Assembly (NCBI GenBank): GCA_041686955.1
Contig: JAWLCV010000043.1
Span: 1-34,750, forward strand
Reading direction: 5' to 3'
Origin: UBA7803 sp041686955
GTDB lineage: Bacteria > Pseudomonadota > Gammaproteobacteria > Pseudomonadales > Azotimanducaceae
DNA length: 34,750 bases
Program-made: the position numbers and the translations under genes
Notes under the pieces: generated by a model
Databases searched by the model: none
What the model was told of the DNA's origin: nothing
The model's input: the letters and a program-made list of their open reading frames with translations, nothing else
Shown here: positions 7,748 through 15,690 of the stretch, piece after piece
Layout: every line of letters begins with the position of its first letter
How positions within the stretch are numbered: the first letter of the stretch is position 1

Positions 7748-8845
7748 ATGTGCAAACTCGGGAAGCGGCATTCTGGCCGTGGGGCGGACAGATTGAAGAG
7801 GCAAAACACACAGGATCGTGCCGATTGCGCCAGGCAGGCGCTCAAGTCACGGCCGCGGCGGCAGGTGGCGCTCCTGGCCGTGCCCTCGGCGCACGCCAGT
7901 GCCCTCTACGGGGCGCTCGACATCCTGAGCACCGCCGGCATGAGCGTCGCGGGGGGCGATGCCGCCACCGGAGAGGCGGCCATCGAGCCGGTGATCGTCG
8001 GGGCGGACACCAGTCCGGTGGTCGGCTGGAACGGCGTGGTCATTCACCCGCACCGTGCCGTCGATGACTGCGCCGCGCCGGATGCGGTGTTCGTGCCCTC
8101 CCTGGGGGAGCCGGACGGTTCCATGCCGCCGTTCGAGCCGCGCGTTCTCGACTGGGTTCGCGAGCAGTACCGCCGCGGCGCCATCATCGCCGCCGCCTGC
8201 GCGGGGGTCGCGGTGCCGGCCGCCGCGGGGCTGCTGAATGGCAGGAAGGCCACGTCGCACTGGGCCTACGTCCGGCAGCTCCGGCGGGCCTTCCCCGACG
8301 TCGAGCTCGAGGCCGAGCGGGCGCTGGTGCTCTGCGGCGACGAATCCCGGCTGGTCACCGCCGGAGGGGGCTCGCTGTGGACCGATCTCGTGCTGTATCT
8401 CATCGCCCGGCTGGTGGGGCAGGAGGCCGCGGTCCAATCCTCCAAGCTGTATCTGGTGGACTGGTCGCGGGACAGTCAGCTTCCCTACGCCTGCATGCAG
8501 GAGCGGCTGCAGCATGCGGACAGCCTGGTTCGCAAGGCCCAGGCCTGCATCACCGATCATCTGGTGGAGCCGGACGTGCTGGTGCGCGCGCGGGAAGCCA
8601 CGGCCTTGCCCCGGCGCACCTTCGAGCGCCGCTTCCGGAACGCCACGGGCGTATCGCCGGTGCGCTACCTGCAGCAGCTTCGCGTGGAGCGCGCCAAGGA
8701 GATTCTCGAGCGCACCGACACGCCGGTGGAAGACGTGGCGGACCGGGTGGGGTACAGCGATCCGGCGTCTTTCCGGAGGCTGTTCAGCCGTTTGGTGGGG
8801 GTGACGCCGGCCGAGTACCGGCGTCGCTTCGGCTCGAAATGGTAG
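7748..8845 (+). CDS. GlxA-type transcriptional regulator (DJ-1/PfpI-like domain + AraC HTH)
   Basis: 365 residues from ATG 7748. An Arg/Lys-rich leader of about 38 residues is atypical, and GTG 7865, at the first domain strand (VALLAVPSAHASALYG), is a strong alternative start. Residues about 40-225 form a DJ-1/PfpI-like domain, with AAACAGVAVPAAAGLLNGR at the position of the nucleophile elbow and a following ATSHW. Residues about 260-365 hold the AraC double helix-turn-helix (LPRRTFERRFRNATGVSP, then VEDVADRVGYSDPASFRRLF). Such proteins are usually activators sensing small nitrogenous or sulfur metabolites; the ligand here is unknown. With the later start there is room for a shared promoter region with the divergent MddA-like operon. 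Confidence 0.9.
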   Translation: MCKLGKRHSGRGADRLKRQNTQDRADCARQALKSRPRRQVALLAVPSAHASALYGALDILSTAGMSVAGGDAATGEAAIEPVIVGADTSPVVGWNGVVIHPHRAVDDCAAPDAVFVPSLGEPDGSMPPFEPRVLDWVREQYRRGAIIAAACAGVAVPAAAGLLNGRKATSHWAYVRQLRRAFPDVELEAERALVLCGDESRLVTAGGGSLWTDLVLYLIARLVGQEAAVQSSKLYLVDWSRDSQLPYACMQERLQHADSLVRKAQACITDHLVEPDVLVRAREATALPRRTFERRFRNATGVSPVRYLQQLRVERAKEILERTDTPVEDVADRVGYSDPASFRRLFSRLVGVTPAEYRRRFGSKW

Positions 8846-8869
8846 GGCAGTCGCCGGCCGGTCGCTGCC
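8846..8869. terminator. Imperfect palindrome between convergent glxA-like and lipA genes
   Basis: GGCAG (8846-8850) pairs with CTGCC (8865-8869), and CCGG pairs with CCGG at the apex, with symmetric tcg bulges between. It starts at the base after the regulator stop codon and sits just before the lipA stop, the expected place for a bidirectional terminator. There is no T-tract, so function is uncertain. Confidence 0.4.
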
Positions 8870-8882
8870 AGCAGGCGAGGAT

Positions 8883-9902
8883 TCAGATCATGCGCACCGG
8901 GATGTCGCCGAGCCCCAGGTTGTTGCGCTCGAGGATGCGGTCGGCCCGGTAGCTGGAGCGCACCAGGGGGCCCGCGGCCACTTCGAGAAAGCCGAGCCCC
9001 AGGCCCCAGTCCCGGTAGAGCTCGAACTCCTCGGGGGGCACCCAGCGCGCCACGGGCAGGTGGTTCAGGGTGGGGCGGAGATACTGGCCGAGGGTGACGA
9101 TGTCCACGCCGTGAGCCCGCAGGTCCGCCATGGCCTGGCGGATCTCGCCGTCCTCCTCGCCGAGGCCGAGCATCAGGCTCGACTTGGTGAGGATCTCCGG
9201 GCGGTGTGCCTTCGCGTGGGCCAGCACCTCCAGGGTCTGGCGATAGCCCGCCCGGGGGTCGCGCACCACGTGGGTCAGCCGCTCCACCGTCTCGAGATTC
9301 TGGGCGAATACCTCGAGGCCCGATTCCACCACTGTCTCCACTGCAGTCTTGCTGCCGGAGAAGTCGGGGGTGAGCGCCTCTACGGCGGTGAGGGGATTCA
9401 CTGCCTTGATGGCACGGATGCAGGCGGCGTAGTGGCCGGCGCCCCCGTCGGCGAGATCGTCGCGGTCCACGGAGGTGAGCACCACGTAGCGCAGGTTCAT
9501 GAGCCGCACCGACTCGGCGGCGTGGGCCGGTTCGTCGGGATCCAGCCAGCCCCGGGGATTGCCGGTGTCTACAGAGCAGAACCGGCAGGCCCGGGTGCAG
9601 ACGTCGCCCATGAGCATGATGGTGGCGGTGCCGTTGTTCCAGCACTCGCCGATGTTCGGGCAGTGGGATTCCTCGCAGACCGTGGCGAGCCGGTGCTCCT
9701 TCACTGTCCGGCGCACGGACTCGTATTTCTCCCCCCCGCCGAGGCGCACCCGCAGCCACGACGGCTTGCGGCCGCTGGGCTGGGCGGCGTTGGTGTTGCG
9801 CTTGATGCCGTCCTTGATGGCGGCGACGCCCCGGACAGTCGTGAACTTCTCGCCGCTGCGGGCGCGGCTGCCGGAGACGGGGGTGTCGGTGTGGTCGTCC
9901 AT
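8883..9902 (-). CDS. lipA: Lipoyl synthase (radical SAM)
   Basis: 339 residues, the usual LipA length. The auxiliary 4Fe-4S cluster is bound by CEESHCPNIGEC (Cys76, Cys81, Cys87). The radical SAM cluster is bound by CTRACRFC (Cys102, Cys106, Cys109). RSSY near the C-terminus supplies the conserved serine ligand. The enzyme inserts two sulfur atoms into octanoyl groups on lipoyl domains of 2-oxoacid dehydrogenases and the glycine cleavage H protein. No lipB octanoyltransferase is adjacent, which is unusual for Gammaproteobacteria, so this copy may be detached from the housekeeping pair. A lipoyl-bearing E2 subunit is encoded at the right end of the window and is a likely client. Confidence 0.97.
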   Translation of the reverse strand: MDDHTDTPVSGSRARSGEKFTTVRGVAAIKDGIKRNTNAAQPSGRKPSWLRVRLGGGEKYESVRRTVKEHRLATVCEESHCPNIGECWNNGTATIMLMGDVCTRACRFCSVDTGNPRGWLDPDEPAHAAESVRLMNLRYVVLTSVDRDDLADGGAGHYAACIRAIKAVNPLTAVEALTPDFSGSKTAVETVVESGLEVFAQNLETVERLTHVVRDPRAGYRQTLEVLAHAKAHRPEILTKSSLMLGLGEEDGEIRQAMADLRAHGVDIVTLGQYLRPTLNHLPVARWVPPEEFELYRDWGLGLGFLEVAAGPLVRSSYRADRILERNNLGLGDIPVRMI

Positions 9903-10051
9903 GGGGGCGATTGTACCCCTACGCGGGGCCGTTGCCTCCAGGGTGGGGGCCGGGCTACGCTTCGAGGGTCGTTGGGGAGGGCCGTCGTGGCTGCCATGAA
10001 GTCTGCCGGACCGGTGGTTGAGCCGCCGAGGCCGTATCGCGAGCGTTCAGC

Positions 10052-11446
10052 ATGAGCCGGGAGCTGCCGGTCATCACGCCCCGGGTGCGCTGGCTCTACG
10101 GCATCGGCTCTGCCGCCTACGGGGTCAAGGACAACGGCTTCTCCTATTTCCTGCTGTTCTACTACAACCAGGTGCTGGACCTCCCCGGCGCCTACGCCGG
10201 CCTCGCCATCCTCATCGCCATGTTCTTCGACGCCGTGTCGGATCCGGTGGTGGGATTGTGGTCGGACAACACCCGATCCCGCTGGGGCCGGCGGCACCCG
10301 TTCATGTACGCCTCGGCGTTCCCGGTGGCGTTCGTCTACTTCTTCCTGTGGAACCCGCCGGAGCTTTCCGAGTTCGGCCTGTTCGTCTACCTGACGGTGG
10401 CGGCCGTGCTGGTGCGGTTCTTCATCACCCTCTACGAGATACCTTCCAGCGCCATCGTGGCCGAGCTCACCGACGACTACGACGAGCGCACGCGCATGCT
10501 CGGCTACCGGTACATGATGGGCTGGTACGGGGGCCTGTTCATGGCGGTGCTGAACTGGGGGGTGTTCATGGTGCTGTTCGGCGCCGCCTCGGAGACCACC
10601 TACCGGGTATACGGCAGCATCGGCGCGGTGATCATGCTGGTGACCATCCTCGGCTCCTCCGCCGGGCTGCACCGCTACATCCCCTACCTGCAATCGCCGC
10701 CCCAGCGCGCCTCCTACCGGTTCCGCGAGCTGTTTCGCGACGTGCGCCAGACGCTCTCGAACCGCAACTTCGCGGCGCTGTTCTTCGCGGGGCTGTTCGC
10801 CTTCATCGGCGCCGGGGTCGCCACCAACTTCGATACCTACGTCATCACCCATTTCTGGGAGTTCGACCCGGCCCAGTGGCGTTGGGTCATCGCCTCGCTG
10901 TTCATCTCCGCGCTGCTGCCGCTGTACTTCGCGCCGCGAATCACCGCGCGGTGGGACAAGAAGCGCAGCGCCATGGGCATCTACGCCTTTCAGATCGTCT
11001 TCTCGGCGGCGCCGGTGCTGTTGCGGCTCGCCGGCTGGTTGCCGGAGAACGGCCACCCGCTGCTGTTCCCGATCATCTGGATCCACGCCGTCGTCAACGT
11101 GGCGGTGATCGTGCTGTTCGGGGTGGTGCAATCCTCCATGCTGGCCGACATCGTGGAGCACAGCCAGATGTCCACCGGGCGCCGCGAGGAGGGCCTGTTC
11201 TTCGCCTCGCGCTCCTTCGCGCAGAAGGCTACTTCCGGCATCGGCGCCTTCATCGCCGGCATCGCGCTCGACCTCATCGCTTTTCCGGTGGGCGCGGCTC
11301 CCGGCACCGTAGACCCGGAAACCATCTGGCAGCTCGGCTTCATCTACGGCCCGGTGCTCATGGGCTTCTACCTGCTGGCGCTGATCTCCATCGGCTTCTA
11401 CCGGATCACGCGACGTGGTCACAATGAGAGGGTGAATGTGTTGAGG
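10052..11446 (+). CDS. GPH-family MFS transporter, 3' end lost in assembly gap
   Basis: 465 residues are readable before the frame runs into unknown bases, already full length for the family, so only a few C-terminal residues and the stop are missing. GPH signatures are present: DPVVGLWSDNTRSRWGRRHP after helix 2 and the mid-protein DDYDERTRMLGYRYM. About twelve membrane segments are evident. It is a distant paralogue of the transporter at 176-1546, sharing the same motifs but few other stretches. The start ATG 10052 has no strong ribosome-binding site. It diverges from lipA over about 150 bases. The substrate is unknown. Confidence 0.88.
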
Positions 11447-11546
11447 NNNNNNNNNNNNNNNNNNNNNNNNNNNNNNNNNNNNNNNNNNNNNNNNNNNNNN
11501 NNNNNNNNNNNNNNNNNNNNNNNNNNNNNNNNNNNNNNNNNNNNNN
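11447..11546. other. Assembly gap of 100 N
   Basis: Exactly one hundred unknown bases, a conventional scaffold-gap placeholder, so the true gap length is unknown. The end of the second transporter gene falls at its left edge. Confidence 0.98.
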
Positions 11547-11574
11547 AGCGGATAGCGGATAGCGGAAAGCGAAT
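11547..11574. repeat. Heptamer tandem repeat at the gap edge
   Basis: Four consecutive heptamers read AGCGGAT, AGCGGAT, AGCGGAA, AGCGAAT. They begin right at the gap, so the array probably continues into it and may be why the assembly broke. The following bases up to 11591 are noncoding. Confidence 0.65.
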
Positions 11575-11591
11575 CATTGCGGAACGCGAAT

Positions 11592-12176
11592 TCACGCCCC
11601 CTTTTTCCCCATTTCCCTCATCCGCCCCAGCCACTTCTCACGCATCGCGTCGTCGACGTTCTCCACCTGGCCGAACAGGGTCTCCCGCACCGGCGAGATG
11701 CCGGCGAACTTGAGCACGTTTCGCTCCAGGCTCTTCAGACTGTGGGCACCGAAGTACAGCCGGTAGGCGAGCGCGGGCATGCCCATGGTCACCACCACCC
11801 GGGCGGAGCGCCCTGCGAGCAGCTTGCGGTAACGTCCGCCCGGAGCCGGCTCGAAGGCGAAGTCGTAACGGAACACCTGCTCGAGAAAGCCCTTGAGAAG
11901 CGCGGGCATGGTGCCGAGCCACAGGGGGTAGACGATGACGAGGTGATCGCTGGTGCGAATCACCGATTGGGCTTCCTGCACCGCTTCGGGCCGCTCGCCG
12001 TGCTCGAATTCCTCCTTGCTGCGAATGAGCGGCAGCGCCAGGGTCGCCACGGGGATGGTGCGGACCTCGAATCCGGCGCTCTCCGCGCTCGCCCGGTACG
12101 CGTCCGCCAGGGCGTGACAGAGGTGGTGGCGGTCCGGGTCCGGATGGCCCTGAATGATGGCGATGCGTCTCGGCAT
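11592..12176 (-). CDS. Flavodoxin-fold NAD(P)H-dependent oxidoreductase (NQO/KefF-like)
   Basis: 194 residues with the Flavodoxin_2 pattern. The first strand and phosphate-binding loop are RRIAIIQGHPDPDRHH, and YPLWLGTMPALLKGFLEQVF is the hallmark FMN/substrate segment. Family members reduce quinones, nitro- or azo-compounds with NAD(P)H, using FMN or FAD, in the cytoplasm. The start ATG 12176 begins directly with the first strand. It diverges from a methyltransferase gene across a 65-71-base region with an inverted repeat. The electron acceptor cannot be deduced. Confidence 0.88.
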   Translation of the reverse strand: MPRRIAIIQGHPDPDRHHLCHALADAYRASAESAGFEVRTIPVATLALPLIRSKEEFEHGERPEAVQEAQSVIRTSDHLVIVYPLWLGTMPALLKGFLEQVFRYDFAFEPAPGGRYRKLLAGRSARVVVTMGMPALAYRLYFGAHSLKSLERNVLKFAGISPVRETLFGQVENVDDAMREKWLGRMREMGKKGA

Positions 12177-12205
12177 GGCCGCTCCTCGGTTGGTTTCCTG
12201 GCGAA

Positions 12206-12239
12206 AGCATACCCATCCCGGGCGCCCCCCGGGTATGCT
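12206..12239. promoter_or_regulatory. 9-bp inverted repeat in a divergent promoter region
   Basis: AGCATACCC (12206-12214) and GGGTATGCT (12231-12239) are perfect inverted arms around a 16-base C-rich spacer. They lie between the starts of the oxidoreductase and the methyltransferase. The position fits an operator for both genes or a structure over the methyltransferase start, because the right arm ends only two bases before GTG 12242. Confidence 0.45.
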
Positions 12240-12247
12240 CGGTGCTC

Positions 12248-13018
12248 ATGAACGCCGACCCACGGTGGGAGATCTTCCTGCAGGTACACAGCGGCCTGCC
12301 CCGGGAAGCGCCCGGTGATTTCGCCAGTACGCGGCGCGCCCTGGAGCTCGCCGCGTCCCGGCGTTCCGGGGGCGCGCCCGTTCGGCGGGTGCTGGACGTG
12401 GCCTGCGGTCCCGGCATGCAGACCCTGCACCTGGCCGGGCTGATGCCGCAGGCGCGCATCCTCGCCGTGGATCTGCACATGCCGTACCTCCGCGAGCTGG
12501 GTCTGCGCTGCGCCCGCGCCGGCGCGGGGGGCCGGGTAACGCCGGTGTGTGCCGACATGCGGCGGCTGCCCGTGGCGCCGGAAAGCGTCGATCTCGTCTG
12601 GTGCGAGGGCGGGGCGTACCTAATGGGCGTGGCCGAAGCGCTGGCCGCCTGGCGGTGCCTCCTGCGCCCGGGCGGTGCCGTGGCCTTCACCGACGCCGTA
12701 TGGCTTCGCCCCGACCCGCCGGAGGCGGTCCGGGCGTTCTGGACCGAGTATTCGGCCATGGCGGACAGGGAAGGCGTCCGCCGCCGGGTTCGGGATGCCG
12801 GGCTCGACCTGATCGGCGATTTCGTGCTGCCGCCGTCGGCCTGGTGGGACGAGTATTACGGCCCTCTGGAGCAGCGGTTGACAGCGTTTCGGGAGCGCTA
12901 CGCCGACGACCCGGGGGCGCTCGCGGTGCTCGCCGCGGAGCAGCGGGAAATCGACCTCTATCGCCGCTACGGCGACTACTACGGGTACGCGTTCTTCGTC
13001 GCCTGCGCCGAACGGTGA
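12248..13018 (+). CDS. Class I SAM-dependent methyltransferase
   Basis: 256 residues from ATG 12248; GTG 12242, two codons upstream, is equally possible. Motif I is VLDVACGPGMQTLHLA, ILAVDLHMPYL is motif II with its acidic ribose ligand, and VDLVWCEGGAYLMG covers motif IV. This is the Rossmann-fold core of small-molecule methyltransferases of the Methyltransf_11/25 type. The C-terminal half (AFWTEYSAMADREGVRRRV...WWDEYYGPLEQRL) resembles methyltransferases of unknown substrate often annotated as UbiE-like. It precedes the nucleotidyltransferase gene by 51 bases on the same strand and may belong to that transcript. Confidence 0.85.
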   Translation: MNADPRWEIFLQVHSGLPREAPGDFASTRRALELAASRRSGGAPVRRVLDVACGPGMQTLHLAGLMPQARILAVDLHMPYLRELGLRCARAGAGGRVTPVCADMRRLPVAPESVDLVWCEGGAYLMGVAEALAAWRCLLRPGGAVAFTDAVWLRPDPPEAVRAFWTEYSAMADREGVRRRVRDAGLDLIGDFVLPPSAWWDEYYGPLEQRLTAFRERYADDPGALAVLAAEQREIDLYRRYGDYYGYAFFVACAER

Positions 13019-13069
13019 TGGGGCCGAGCCGGCACGGCGCTTGCAGCCGTGGGTGTCGAGGTACGGTGT

Positions 13070-13741
13070 ATGGAACGGAAGCACGAGGTCGGGATTCCGC
13101 TGGAGCGCCTGGCCGAATGGGATCACCGGAGTGAGGAAGATCTCCGCTGCACCCAGAACGGCGCCTTCAGGCAGGTGCTCGGTGAGGCCCTGGCGGCGCT
13201 CGGGCGCGGCGGGCTGAACTACGTGTTGATGGGCGGCATCGCCTCCACCGGACTCGGCAGGCCGCGCTGGACCCACGACATCGACGCGTTCGTGCGCCCG
13301 GCCGAGGCGGAAGCCGCGCTCGAGGCCCTGGCACAGGCGGGGTTCGAGACGGAGCGGACCGACGCCTCGTGGTTGTACAAGGGCTTCAAGGACGGCGTGC
13401 TGGTGGACCTGATCTTCCGGTCCACGGGCGGATTCTATCTGGACGACGAGATGATCGCGCGGTCGGTGGAGCGCGAGTTCATGGGGCACCGGGTGCGGCT
13501 CATCGCGCCCGAGGATCTGCTGGTGATCAAGGCCGCCGTGCACGACGAAGGCGGCCCGCGCCACTGGCACGATGCCTTGGGAGTCATCGGCGTGAACGAG
13601 CTCGATTGGGACTACCTCCTGAGACGCGCACGTCAGGCCCCGCGCCGCGTGCTGAGCCTTCTGGTGTACGCGCACTCGCTGGACATGGCCGTGCCGAATC
13701 ACGTGGTGCGCACCCTGTTCCGGGAGATCTACGAAAGCTGA
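13070..13741 (+). CDS. Nucleotidyltransferase-fold protein (MNT/AbiEii-like)
   Basis: 223 residues from ATG 13070, preferred to GTG 13049 because GAGG lies eight bases upstream. The polymerase-beta-like core is visible: helix/loop VLMGGIASTGLGRPRWTHDIDAFV with the GG...DxD metal-binding signature, and a further acidic strand VLVDLIFRS. APEDLLVIKAAVHDEGGPRHWHDA is typical of the helical C-terminus of minimal nucleotidyltransferases. These enzymes transfer a nucleotide to a protein, RNA or small molecule. No AbiEi-type antitoxin is next to it. The immediate downstream neighbours are a BON protein and a metallophosphoesterase, 21 bases away and then overlapping. Confidence 0.8.
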   Translation: MERKHEVGIPLERLAEWDHRSEEDLRCTQNGAFRQVLGEALAALGRGGLNYVLMGGIASTGLGRPRWTHDIDAFVRPAEAEAALEALAQAGFETERTDASWLYKGFKDGVLVDLIFRSTGGFYLDDEMIARSVEREFMGHRVRLIAPEDLLVIKAAVHDEGGPRHWHDALGVIGVNELDWDYLLRRARQAPRRVLSLLVYAHSLDMAVPNHVVRTLFREIYES

Positions 13742-13762
13742 CCGGCAGCGGAATCGAAGCGC

Positions 13763-14011
13763 ATGGAGCCGAAGCACCTGGTAGGCCAGATTCGCGAGGC
13801 GCTGGCGACGGATCCTCGCACCAACGTGCTGGACGTCACCATCAGGATCGCCGGACGCAAGGCGTTCATCATCGGCGAGGTGGCCTCGAGTGCACGCAAG
13901 CAGGCAGCTCTCGAGGTTGTCCGCGAGTTGCTGCCCCGGGACATGGAGCCAGTGGACGAGTTATGGATCGCGAGATACAGCGAGCCGGGACGCCCGGAGA
14001 GTCTGGGGTAG
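13763..14011 (+). CDS. Small cytoplasmic BON-domain protein
   Basis: 82 residues, essentially one BON domain: helix HLVGQIREALATDP, strands VLDVTIRIAGRKAFIIGEV, helix SSARKQAALEVVRELLP, and a final strand VDELWIARY. BON domains usually occur in periplasmic proteins such as OsmY, but no signal peptide is present here, so this one should stay in the cytoplasm. Its role is unknown; binding of a ligand or partner is the family expectation. It lies 21 bases after the nucleotidyltransferase gene, and its TAG stop shares the G of the next gene's GTG start. Confidence 0.75.
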   Translation: MEPKHLVGQIREALATDPRTNVLDVTIRIAGRKAFIIGEVASSARKQAALEVVRELLPRDMEPVDELWIARYSEPGRPESLG

Positions 14012-14778
14012 TGCGGATCGCCGCGGTCGGAGACCTGCACGTGGGGCTCGACATGCGCGGAGAGCTCGGCCCGAGCTTCTCGGCGTTGGCGCGGGACGCG
14101 GACGTGCTGCTGCTCGCGGGCGATCTGACCCAGCACGGCTCCCGCGACGAAGGCAAGCTGCTCGCCGAGGAGATGGCGGATGTGGGTGTGCCCACCGTCG
14201 CGGTGCTGGGGAATCACGACTACCACCTGGATGCCCAGGATGCGATCCGAGCGGATCTGGAGGGGGTGGGGATCACGGTGCTCGAGGGCGAGAGCGTGGT
14301 GCTGGAGATCGCCGGCCGACGCGTGGGCATCGCCGGGGTGAAGGGATTCGGCGGCGGTTTCGCCGGCGCCTGCGGCTCGGAGTTCGGGGAGCTCGAGATG
14401 AAGTCGTTCATCCGCCACACCAAGGACACCGCGCGCCAGCTCCTGCACTGCCTCCGGGCCATGCAGTGCGACGTTCGCGTGGCGCTGACCCACTACGCCC
14501 CCACCAAGGACACGCTGCTCGGCGAGAAGCTCGAGATCTATCCGTTCCTGGGCTCCCACCTGCTGGGGGAAGCCATCGACGACGCGGCGTGTGATCTGGC
14601 GGTGCACGGTCATGCACATCACGGCTCCGTCCGGGGGATCACTCCCGGCGGGGTGCCGGTCCGCAACGTGGCGAAGCCCCTGATCCACACGGCCTATCAG
14701 CTCTACGCGCTGCGGGAGAGCGGTCGGGATGCCGCTTCATGGGAGGCGGCCTCCGCCAGGGCGAGATCGCTGCCATGA
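14011..14778 (+). CDS. Calcineurin-like metallophosphoesterase
   Basis: 255 residues from GTG 14011, which overlaps the BON stop by one base (TAGTG); GGAGA lies ten bases upstream. ATG 13963 is an alternative in the same frame. All metallophosphoesterase motifs are present in order: GDLHVG (DxH), GDLTQHG (GDxx), GNHD, THYAP and GHAHHG (GHxH). The active site should hold two metal ions and cleave phosphomono- or diesters, possibly nucleotides. A central insert FGGGFAGACGSEFGELEMKS is not part of the core fold. Translational coupling to the BON and nucleotidyltransferase genes suggests it reverses or processes a nucleotide linkage. That is inference. Confidence 0.85.
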   Translation: MRIAAVGDLHVGLDMRGELGPSFSALARDADVLLLAGDLTQHGSRDEGKLLAEEMADVGVPTVAVLGNHDYHLDAQDAIRADLEGVGITVLEGESVVLEIAGRRVGIAGVKGFGGGFAGACGSEFGELEMKSFIRHTKDTARQLLHCLRAMQCDVRVALTHYAPTKDTLLGEKLEIYPFLGSHLLGEAIDDAACDLAVHGHAHHGSVRGITPGGVPVRNVAKPLIHTAYQLYALRESGRDAASWEAASARARSLP

Positions 14779-14808
14779 GACACGCGAGCGAAGACGCTCC
14801 GCTCGTCC

Positions 14809-15687
14809 CTACTGTTGGGGCGACACCGCCTCGAACCCACTCACCACGTCCAGCAGCTCCGCAGTGATCGCGCCCTGCCGCGCGCGGCGGAACTCCATCG
14901 TCAGCTCTTCGAGCCGCTCGTCCATGCTGCGCTGGGCTGACTGCATGGCATCGAGCCGGGCGGCGTGCTCGCTGGCCTGGGACTCGGCGCAGGCCCGGAA
15001 CAGGGAGACGAACAGGTACTGGTGCAGCAACCGGCTCGCCAGCAGCTCGCGCGCCATGGTGAAAACGGGGAGACTGGGGCCGGGCCAGCGCGGTCCGGCG
15101 GCGTCGTGGAGCTGCCGCAGGTCCAGGGGCAGAAGGGAGAGCGATCGGGGCTCGTAGCCACGGCTCGTGCTGTGCTGGTTGTAGAAGAGCAGCAGCGTGT
15201 GAAGCTGCCTGTGCTGGCGCCAGCCGTCGATGGTGAACAGCAGCTGCTGGACGGTGACCGTGATCTGGGGCGGCGAGGCCGGCAGCATCAGATCCGCTTC
15301 CACCTTCATGCCGGCGTGGGCCAGGCTGTCGGCGACCCGGGCGCCCACCGCCAGCAGCAGCGGCTCGGGACCGGCGGCGAGTCGCCCCCGAGCGAATCCG
15401 GCGATCTCCTCGTTGAAGCGGCCGCAGAGCCCGTGGTCGGAGCCGAACACCACGGCGCCGATGCGCTCGTGCGCCTGACGGCGCCGTGACGTCGTCAGCG
15501 GGGCGGCCGCGTCCCGCAGCACCACGTGCAGGCCGAGCTGCACGGTTCGGGCGTATCCCGACAGGGCGCCCACCGCCTGCTCGTACTGGCGGATGCGGGC
15601 AGCGGACAGCGCCTTCATGGTGCGGACGATGGTGCGCAGGTCGTCCAGGCCCTCGAGCTGGCGCTGCAGGTTCTCCAGCGTGTCCAC
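14809..15687 (-). CDS. atpG: N-type F1F0-ATPase gamma subunit
   Basis: 292 residues, the central rotor stalk. The N-terminal helix (LENLQRQLEGLDDLRTIVRTMKALSAARIRQYE) and the C-terminal helix (SMDERLEELTMEFRRARQGAITAELLDVVSGFE) are the conserved paired coiled coil that turns inside the alpha3-beta3 head. GAVVFGSDHGLCGRFNEEI is the conserved Rossmann-like segment. Divergence from housekeeping gamma chains in the middle is typical of alternate F1F0 operons. It is the last gene of the operon, three bases after atpA, and converges on the metallophosphoesterase gene. Confidence 0.93.
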   Translation of the reverse strand: MDTLENLQRQLEGLDDLRTIVRTMKALSAARIRQYEQAVGALSGYARTVQLGLHVVLRDAAAPLTTSRRRQAHERIGAVVFGSDHGLCGRFNEEIAGFARGRLAAGPEPLLLAVGARVADSLAHAGMKVEADLMLPASPPQITVTVQQLLFTIDGWRQHRQLHTLLLFYNQHSTSRGYEPRSLSLLPLDLRQLHDAAGPRWPGPSLPVFTMARELLASRLLHQYLFVSLFRACAESQASEHAARLDAMQSAQRSMDERLEELTMEFRRARQGAITAELLDVVSGFEAVSPQQ

Positions 15688-15690
15688 CGG

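Noticed and set aside
9996..10055. A 19-codon open frame whose stop overlaps the second transporter's ATG, possibly a leader peptide.
   Set aside because: The only purine-rich stretch is too far upstream, the peptide has no regulatory codon run, and short frames like this are common in GC-rich DNA.
13070..13741. AbiE-type toxin-antitoxin or abortive infection system.
   Set aside because: The nucleotidyltransferase fold resembles AbiEii, but no AbiEi-like antitoxin gene is adjacent; the neighbours are a BON protein and a phosphoesterase.
14785..14805. Small hairpin (GAGCG-AAGA-CGCTC) between the metallophosphoesterase and atpG.
   Set aside because: Five base pairs and no T-tract are too weak to call a terminator with confidence.
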